NCBI RefSeq assembly: GCF_006152065.1
Contig: NZ_VDFW01000001.1
Span: 62,001-126,000 of the forward strand
Direction: 5' to 3'
DNA from: Amycolatopsis alkalitolerans
Lineage (GTDB): Bacteria; Actinomycetota; Actinomycetes; Mycobacteriales; Pseudonocardiaceae
Length of the DNA: 64,000 nucleotides
Positions within the stretch are counted from its first letter, which is position 1, and each line of letters opens with the position of its first letter. The position numbers were made by a program, and so were the translations under genes. Positions 58,862-64,000 of the stretch are shown here, piece after piece. The notes under the pieces were generated by a model. That model was given only the letters and a program-made list of their open reading frames with translations. It was not told the origin of the DNA and ran no database searches.

Positions 58862-60298
58862 TCCTGGCACCGCGTCGTGCGCGAGCGCGATGGCTTCCGC
58901 GGTAGGCAGATCGGGGCAGGTGTAGTGCTGCCGCCCCGCCGCGGTGGTCGCCGTGAGCGAGACGAGCCCGGCGCGGCGCTGGAAGAACGACCGGTGCACG
59001 ACCCAGCCGATCACCCCGTCCGAAGACAGCATGTACCGGCGCCGCACGAGGCTGCCGTTCCGGAACACCAGACGGCGCCCGAGCAGCACATGGCCCAGAT
59101 TGCGGTACCGGTCCTCGGCCAGCAGCGCGCCGGCCGGGAACAGGGCGAGTGAGATCTGCCAGGGCAGGGCGGGCCAGCGCGCGAGCCACCACAGCAGTAC
59201 GAGGACGCCGGTCACGATTGCCGCGAAGGCGAACGCACGCGTGTAGCGGCGGCGGTGGGCTCGGGGGCCGTGGCCGGCAAGCTCGTGCACCGTCGGATCG
59301 GCGTCACCGATCACCTCGCCCGCGACGCGGCGCGCCTCGGCGAGCGGCGCGGGCGGCAGCAGGACCGATCCGCCGTGCTCGGCGCCGCGGCCGACGCGCA
59401 GGCCGGTGGTGATCGCCATGCAGCGGGCCCCGCCGGCCGCGCGCAGCAGGAGCGGCTCGCTGATCTCCGCGCCTCGTAGCCGCCGGACCTCGATCGTCGT
59501 CGAGCGGCTGGTGAGCAGGCCGCGCGTGACGTGCAGCGTGCCGTCCACGCGCACCAGCCGGAAGTTCCAGAACGCGAGGATGTACGCGAGCGCGGACAGG
59601 ACGGCGACGAGCACCACGGCGAACACGGTGATCTCGCCGACCGCGACCGGCACCGGTAGCGACGCGAGCTGGCCGATGACCGATCGCAGCAGGCCGAATT
59701 CCTCGGGGTCGAGCCTGGTTTCGTTGAACAGGTTCGCGAGCGACCCGACGACGACACCGATCGTCGCGATCCCGGACAAGGTGAACGGTCCGAATCGGAC
59801 CCAGCTCGGCGAGAGCTGGGCGACGGTGGTGCCCTCGGGCGCCGCCCGCTCGACCGGGGCCGTGCGGTGCAGGAGTTCTTGGCGCAGCGTCGCGGCCGCC
59901 GGGGTGGCGAGCGCGTCGAGGGTGACGCCTTCGTCATGCCGGTCCGAACGGCCGGTGCCGATGACGACCCGGCTCAGGCCGAGGACCCGTTGCAGCGGAT
60001 GCGCCGTCAGGTCGACCGAGCGGATCCTGTCCCGCGGCACGGAAAGTTCGCGCCGGCGAAGCAGTCCCCGGCGGACGCGGACGTGTGTCGGGGTGAGCTG
60101 GTAGGTCGTGGTGAACCAGCGCAGCAGCCCGCCGGCCACGGCAAGGCCGAGGCCGACGAGGGTCCAGATGTGGCCCTGGCCGTTGCTGCCGATGAACAGC
60201 ACGCCGATGAGCACGGGCAGGAAGCGGACGATCTCCTGGACCGGGTGCACGGCGAGCATCTTCGCGCTCAGGCGGTGCCAGGGCAGTGGCTCGGTCAC
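58829..60298 (-). CDS. Membrane protein with repeated bPH2 (YdbT-like) domains
   Basis: This protein of about 489 residues alternates paired membrane helices with three bacterial PH-like domains (for example YQLTPTHVRVRRGLLRRREL, PRDRIRSVDLTAHPLQRVLGL and VHVTRGLL-type strand in the middle region). It corresponds to Bacillus YdbT, which acts with the smaller YdbS in resistance to bacterial toxins and in membrane homeostasis. It starts at a GTG overlapping the preceding short PH gene, its obvious partner. Confidence 0.82.
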   Translation of the reverse strand: MTEPLPWHRLSAKMLAVHPVQEIVRFLPVLIGVLFIGSNGQGHIWTLVGLGLAVAGGLLRWFTTTYQLTPTHVRVRRGLLRRRELSVPRDRIRSVDLTAHPLQRVLGLSRVVIGTGRSDRHDEGVTLDALATPAAATLRQELLHRTAPVERAAPEGTTVAQLSPSWVRFGPFTLSGIATIGVVVGSLANLFNETRLDPEEFGLLRSVIGQLASLPVPVAVGEITVFAVVLVAVLSALAYILAFWNFRLVRVDGTLHVTRGLLTSRSTTIEVRRLRGAEISEPLLLRAAGGARCMAITTGLRVGRGAEHGGSVLLPPAPLAEARRVAGEVIGDADPTVHELAGHGPRAHRRRYTRAFAFAAIVTGVLVLLWWLARWPALPWQISLALFPAGALLAEDRYRNLGHVLLGRRLVFRNGSLVRRRYMLSSDGVIGWVVHRSFFQRRAGLVSLTATTAAGRQHYTCPDLPTAEAIALAHDAVPGLLDPFLVRRE

Positions 60299-60789
60299 GT
60301 GGCGTCCCCGACGGTCGCCTGCGTGCGGGTCGCGAGATCGGCGGCGAGCCGCTGCGCGGTGTCGAGGTCCAGGCCGTGGATATGCACGGGGCCGCGCGCG
60401 GAGGCCGTGGTGACGGTCAGGTTGGCGAGGCCGAACACGCGCTCCAGGGGACCGCGTTCGGTGTCGACGGTCTGGATCCGCGAAACCGGCGCGATCCGGC
60501 GTTCCTGGTTGAACCAGCCGGACTGGGTGTAGACGACCTGGTCGGTCGTCTCCCAGCGGTGCACGCGGTAGCGCCATTGCGGCATCACGAGCAGGTGCGC
60601 GACGGCGAGCACGAGCGTCACGATCAGCGCGATCGCCAGCGGGGTTCCGCCGTCGCCGACGGCGAGCCACAGCAGCTCCGCGACCAGCGGGACGGCCCAG
60701 CCCAGGCCCGCTCTGGTGGTCCAGAACAGCACCGCGCGGCGGCTCACCAGATTGGCCGGCGCCCGGAGATCCAGCACAGGTTCACTCAC
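60295..60789 (-). CDS. Small bPH2-domain membrane protein (YdbS-like)
   Basis: This 164-residue protein has two N-terminal membrane helices (GLGWAVPLVAELLWLAVG and LAIALIVTLVLAVAHLLVM) followed by one bPH2 domain (WETTDQVVYTQSGWFNQERR, VSRIQTVDTERGPLERVFGL). It is the YdbS partner of the larger downstream protein, whose start it overlaps by 4 bp. The pair probably forms a membrane complex of unknown biochemical activity. Confidence 0.82.
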   Translation of the reverse strand: MSEPVLDLRAPANLVSRRAVLFWTTRAGLGWAVPLVAELLWLAVGDGGTPLAIALIVTLVLAVAHLLVMPQWRYRVHRWETTDQVVYTQSGWFNQERRIAPVSRIQTVDTERGPLERVFGLANLTVTTASARGPVHIHGLDLDTAQRLAADLATRTQATVGDAT

Positions 60790-61022
60790 ACGCCCACTCT
60801 GCCAGCTACCCCCACCCCGTGCCCCCGACCCGACCCCACTTGCCCCCCGCGAGCCGGGCTCTCGCCGCCCGCGAGTCCGGCTTTGGCTGCGGGTGAGTCG
60901 GGTTTTGGCTGTGGGTGAGTCGGGCGTTCGGCGCGCGTCGCGAGGAGTCGCGACAGCGGGACGGTGGCTATGCGGGTTCCGCGCGGTCCTGCATGCCGAG
61001 CCGTAGATGCTCGATGTGGTAA

Positions 61023-61205
61023 ACGGCCATCGCGGCGACGTTCATCCTCGGGCTCGTGCTGTGGGACATCCTCGGCCGGTTGCCGTTGCCGCTGGGCGTC
61101 GCGGGCCACGAGGGCTCGACGATTCTGGTGGCGCTCAACGGGTTGCGCTTGTTGCGGAAGTCGGCGTGGAGGTGCGCCAGCCCCTCGCCCGACCACCACC
61201 CCTGA
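61023..61205 (+). pseudogene. C-terminal remnant of a heavy-metal P-type ATPase
   Basis: The frame from 61023 reads TAIAATFILGLVLWDILGR, then LPLPLGVAGHEGSTILVALN, then GLRLLRKSAWR, ending at a TGA at 61203. This is the last membrane helix pair and HEGST tail found at the end of P1B-type metal-transporting ATPases. A TAA stop lies directly before it and no ATPase domain, phosphorylation DKTG motif or metal-binding helix exists upstream, where the bPH2 genes begin on the other strand. It is best read as the scar of a deleted transporter gene. Confidence 0.6.
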
Positions 61206-61238
61206 TGGGCACGCTTCGCGTGGCTAGTCTCATGGCCC

Positions 61239-62630
61239 ATGCCACACATGTCGCCAGAGGAGTTCCGGCACTACGGCAAGCAGGTCGTCGACTGGATCGC
61301 CGACTACCTCGCCGGGATCGAGCAGTACCCGGTGCGCTCGCGGGCGCGGCCGGGCGAGGTGCGCGCGATGCTGCCGGCGCATCCGCCGGAGCGGGGCGAG
61401 CCGTACGAGCAGGTGCTCGCCGACATGGACCGGGTGATCCTGCCCGGTATCACGCACTGGCAGCACCCGAACTTCTTCGCGTATTTCCCGGCGAACGCGA
61501 GCGGCCCCGGCATCCTGGGGGACCTGCTTTCCTCGGGCCTCGGTGTGCAGGGCATGGTGTGGGCGACGAGCCCCGCGTGCACAGAACTCGAGACGGTCGC
61601 CGTCGACTGGCTCGCGGAATTACTGGGGCTGCCGGACCATTTCCGGACCGACTCGGCCGGCGGCGGCGTGATCCAGGATTCGGCGTCGAGCGCCGCGCTC
61701 GTCGCGGTGCTGGCCGCTTTGCGCCGCGCCGAGGGGACCACAAAGCGGATCTACGTTTCCTCGCAAACGCATTCCGCGCTCGAGAAGGCCGCGCGGATCG
61801 CCGGAATCGGATCGCAAAACGTGCGGACGGTGGACGTTCACCCCGAAACGCTGGAGATGGATCCCGCGCGGCTGCGAACCCTGATCGACGAGGACGTGGC
61901 CGCGGGCCTGACCCCGGCGCTGGTGTGCGCGACGATCGGCACCACGTCCACGACGGCGATCGATCCGGTGCGGGCGATCGGCGAAATCTGCCGGGAACGC
62001 GGGATCTGGCTGCACGTCGACGCGGCATACGCCGGTGTCGCCGCAGTGTGCCCGGAACTGCGGTGGATCAACGACGGCGTGGCCGAGTACGTCGATTCCT
62101 ATGCCACGAACCCGCACAAATGGCTGCTGACCAACTTCGACTGCGGCGTGCTGTGGGTCCGCGACCGCGCACCGATGATCAACGCGCTGTCGATCCTGCC
62201 CGAGTTCCTGCGCAACGCGGCGACCGAGTCGGGTCAGGTGATCGACTACCGGGACTGGCAGGTGCCACTCGGCCGGCGGTTCCGGGCGCTGAAGCTGTGG
62301 TCGGTGATCCGCTGGTACGGCGCGGAGGGTCTGCGGGAGCACATCCGCACCGGGATCGCGCTGGCGCAGCGGTTCGCCTCGTTGGTGGCCGCGGAGCCCG
62401 ATTTCGAGGTGCGCGGGCACCATCCCTTCGGCCTGGTGTGCTTCCGTCCACTTCGGACGGACGTGCTGGAGTTGATGGAGCGGGTGAACGCCTCGGGCGC
62501 GCTGTATCTCAGCCACACCAAGGTGGGCGACGAAGTGTGGCTGCGGATGGCGATCGGCGCTCCCACGACGACGGAGGCACATGTCGACGCGGCGTGGGCG
62601 GCCTTGCGGGCGGCGGCTCAGTCCAGGTAG
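61239..62630 (+). CDS. PLP-dependent aromatic L-amino acid decarboxylase
   Basis: This 463-residue group II decarboxylase has the pyridoxal lysine Lys294 in YATNPHKWLLTNFDCG, His178 in SSQTHSALEKAARIAG, Asp261 in HVDAAYAGVA, and ITHWQHPNFFAYFPANASGP near the start, all typical of tryptophan/tyrosine/DOPA decarboxylases. It would convert an aromatic amino acid to an amine such as tryptamine or tyramine. In-frame ATGs at 61239 and 61248 are both possible. It is convergent with the TetR gene, with a 13-bp overlap. Confidence 0.88.
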   Translation: MPHMSPEEFRHYGKQVVDWIADYLAGIEQYPVRSRARPGEVRAMLPAHPPERGEPYEQVLADMDRVILPGITHWQHPNFFAYFPANASGPGILGDLLSSGLGVQGMVWATSPACTELETVAVDWLAELLGLPDHFRTDSAGGGVIQDSASSAALVAVLAALRRAEGTTKRIYVSSQTHSALEKAARIAGIGSQNVRTVDVHPETLEMDPARLRTLIDEDVAAGLTPALVCATIGTTSTTAIDPVRAIGEICRERGIWLHVDAAYAGVAAVCPELRWINDGVAEYVDSYATNPHKWLLTNFDCGVLWVRDRAPMINALSILPEFLRNAATESGQVIDYRDWQVPLGRRFRALKLWSVIRWYGAEGLREHIRTGIALAQRFASLVAAEPDFEVRGHHPFGLVCFRPLRTDVLELMERVNASGALYLSHTKVGDEVWLRMAIGAPTTTEAHVDAAWAALRAAAQSR

Positions 62631-63148
62631 GCGCTCAGCGTCAGATCCAAGGTCATCAGCAGATCCCGGTCGGCCAGCCCGCCCCACAACCACAGTTCCG
62701 CCAGCCCGTGCAGCGCCGCCCACAGCGAGGCGGCCAGGGCGCGCGGATCCGTCCCCGCACGCCAGCCCGCCGCCTGCGCGTCCGTGACCAGCTTCGTGAA
62801 CCGGGCGAAAACCGCCTGGTCCAGTTCCGCCGTGTCGATGAGGTCGTGCCGGAACATCAGTTCGAACATCGCCGGGTTGCGCTGCGCGAACTCGACGTAG
62901 GAGCGGCAGGCGGCGAGCAGCCGCGCCCGCGCGCCGCGCGAAGGCAGTTCCGCCTCGGCAAGTTCGGCGAAACCTTCGCTCGCCACCGCCGAAAGCAACT
63001 CCGCCCGGCCGGTGAAATGCCGCAACGGCGCGCCATGCGACACACCCGCGGCTCGCGCGATCCGCCGCAGCGTGACCGCCTCGACGCCTTCGTCGGCGAG
63101 GAGCGCGACCGCGCTGGAGATCAGGCGCCGCCTGGGATCGCTGTCCAC
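62618..63148 (-). CDS. TetR-family transcriptional regulator
   Basis: This 176-residue protein has the TetR helix-turn-helix (RRRLISSAVALLADEGVEAV, LRRIARAAGVSHGAPLRHF) and a C-terminal WHG-type effector domain (LWAALHGLAELWLWGG). It begins at a GTG inside the 3' end of the SGNH hydrolase gene (28-bp overlap), so the two are probably co-transcribed. The perfect palindrome at the window's right edge, upstream of the hydrolase, would suit an autoregulatory TetR operator. Confidence 0.84.
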   Translation of the reverse strand: MDSDPRRRLISSAVALLADEGVEAVTLRRIARAAGVSHGAPLRHFTGRAELLSAVASEGFAELAEAELPSRGARARLLAACRSYVEFAQRNPAMFELMFRHDLIDTAELDQAVFARFTKLVTDAQAAGWRAGTDPRALAASLWAALHGLAELWLWGGLADRDLLMTLDLTLSAYLD

Positions 63149-63927
63149 GGGTTCAGTTCGTCGGCCAGCACGGGCAGGAGTTCGGGGCGTTTCGGCGCGA
63201 ACCCGTCGCCGGGCGAGCGGCCGACGAACCAGTTGCGCGTGCGCGTCGCGGCGGCGGGCAGCACCTCCCGCGCCATCCACCGCACATGCGCCCGCACCCC
63301 CGGGTGCAGCGGGTCGCCGGGCAGCGGTTCGAGCCAGGCCGGTTCGACCGGGACGCCCAGCCGGGTCAGCAGGTGCGCGGCCAGCCGCCGGTGGCCCGGC
63401 TCCGACAGGTGCAGCCGGTCCGGGCCGAAATACCGCAGGTCGTGCACGTCCTCTTCGGACAGTTCGACCAGTGTGGCGCCGTACTGCCGCGCCGAAGCCC
63501 GGACCGCCTCGTTCAGCGCCTCGATCCGCGGCCGGACACGCAGCACGCCGGGCATCCGGCTGGACACGTCGCTCAGGGTGAACACGACGACGGTGGGCAC
63601 GGACCTGGTCAGGATGCGGATCGCGCCCTCGACCCGTTTCGCGACGATGTCGGCGCGGAAATGCCTGGTCATGACGTCGTTCGCGCCGCCGAACAGCGCC
63701 ACGAGATCGGGCTGGAGGTCGAGCGCGGACGGGATCTGCTCGACGATGATCTGGTCGAGCCGCCGCCCCCGGACGCCGAGGTTGGCGTACCGGAGCCGGG
63801 GGTTGGCGGTGGCGAGGGTGGCCGCCGCCAGGTCCGCCCAGCCCCGGTACGTGGTGCTGCCCGGGTACGGGTCGTGCAGGCCCTCGGTGCAGCTGTCCCC
63901 GAGGGCAATGAACCGTTCGTACTGCAT
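63121..63927 (-). CDS. SGNH/GDSL-family hydrolase
   Basis: This 268-residue protein has the block I serine in FIALGDSCTEG (Ser12), block III in LVALFGGANDVM and block V in GPDRLHLSEPGHRRLAAHLL with the Asp-His pair. No signal peptide is present, so it is probably cytoplasmic. The family hydrolyses esters, thioesters and acyl groups of many kinds, and the substrate here is unknown. It is transcribed with the TetR gene. Confidence 0.85.
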   Translation of the reverse strand: MQYERFIALGDSCTEGLHDPYPGSTTYRGWADLAAATLATANPRLRYANLGVRGRRLDQIIVEQIPSALDLQPDLVALFGGANDVMTRHFRADIVAKRVEGAIRILTRSVPTVVVFTLSDVSSRMPGVLRVRPRIEALNEAVRASARQYGATLVELSEEDVHDLRYFGPDRLHLSEPGHRRLAAHLLTRLGVPVEPAWLEPLPGDPLHPGVRAHVRWMAREVLPAAATRTRNWFVGRSPGDGFAPKRPELLPVLADELNPWTAIPGGA

Positions 63928-63978
63928 TCAGGTCTCCGTCATGAGTTGTTCACCCAAGAGACCTTGGTATCAAAAGAA

Positions 63979-63993
63979 GTAGACAGTGTCTAC
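63979..63993. promoter_or_regulatory. Perfect palindrome upstream of the SGNH/TetR operon, probable TetR operator
   Basis: GTAGACA and TGTCTAC flank a single G, a 15-bp perfect inverted repeat of the size and symmetry of TetR-family operators. It lies 52 bp before the hydrolase start. The gene on its other side is outside the window, so it may control a divergent target such as an efflux pump. Confidence 0.6.
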
Positions 63994-64000
63994 GGGGACT

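Noticed and set aside
61007-63982. A 991-codon plus-strand frame across the decarboxylase, TetR and SGNH genes
   Set aside because: It spans genes on both strands in a non-coding frame and has no coherent domain; all three overlapped genes have intact motifs.
1-64000. CRISPR arrays, tRNA/rRNA genes, insertion sequences or phage genes
   Set aside because: I saw no regularly spaced repeats, no tRNA-like cloverleaf, no transposase or integrase motif and no terminal inverted repeats bounding a segment.

Overview
This window is high-GC DNA on which almost every base is coding, with many GTG and some TTG starts and translationally coupled gene strings. Gene content (a large AfsR/SARP regulator, a DrrAB-type exporter, a P450, PucR/ROK/SorC/GntR regulators, archaeal-type ApgM) points to a soil actinomycete, most like the Pseudonocardiaceae (Amycolatopsis-type). 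I read it as a chromosomal catabolic region. No rRNA, tRNA, CRISPR array, insertion sequence or phage gene was recognised.

Layout. (1) 1-4.6 kb: a sulfatase (cut by the left edge), two sugar ABC permeases, a Tat/lipoprotein sugar-binding protein and a ROK regulator, with a shared operator-like motif before the binding protein and before the ROK gene. (2) 4.7-5.3 kb: a frameshifted remnant of a SorC-type regulator. (3) 5.4-23.7 kb: a catabolic region. A GntR/MerR pair faces a dehydrogenase, a PrpD-like protein, an SDR lacking its usual catalytic residues, an isochorismatase-like hydrolase and a polysaccharide-deacetylase-like protein. Opposite them runs a tightly coupled ten-gene acyl-CoA operon (ligase, two CoA-transferase/racemase proteins, two acyl-CoA dehydrogenases, enoyl-CoA hydratase, SDR, two hydroxyacyl-CoA dehydrogenases and a BadI/MenB-like ring hydrolase), preceded by an MHS-type transporter. 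The enzyme classes match alicyclic-acid ring cleavage (AliA/AliB/BadK/BadH/BadI logic).

(4) 24-25 kb: a truncated, frameshifted phosphoglycerate mutase relative. (5) 25.2-36.2 kb: the most interesting locus. It holds a self-contained glucitol-family PTS (EI, HPr, SorC regulator, IIC, IIBC, IIA, GutM). A second operon follows, encoding a DXR-like (DRL/SAF-domain) oxidoreductase, a TPP-dependent E1 alpha/beta plus lipoyl E2 complex of acetoin-dehydrogenase type, an IspD-like cytidylyltransferase and a small zinc-ribbon protein. Near-identical 16-bp inverted repeats precede both operons, suggesting a single regulon. My hypothesis is uptake of a branched polyol such as methylerythritol as its phosphate, oxidation to a 1-deoxyketose phosphate such as DXP, and thiolytic cleavage to acetyl-CoA plus a triose phosphate.

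(6) 36.3-42.4 kb: a RibD-like reductase, MarR, then a GntR regulator and the three-subunit glycolate oxidase GlcDEF. (7) 42.5-48.7 kb: DrrAB-type exporter, AfsR-type regulator and P450. (8) 48.7-53 kb: a PucR regulator and a Tat-exported two-subunit molybdenum hydroxylase. (9) 53.1-56.7 kb: a small secreted protein, then a glutarate module (GntR, glutaryl-CoA dehydrogenase, CoA-transferase) around a perfect 26-bp palindrome. (10) 57-64 kb: a small membrane protein, an FAD oxidoreductase, two bPH2 membrane proteins, the tail of a P-type ATPase, an aromatic amino acid decarboxylase, TetR and an SGNH hydrolase, with a perfect operator-like palindrome at the right edge. All functions are inferred from reading translated sequence; no database search was run.
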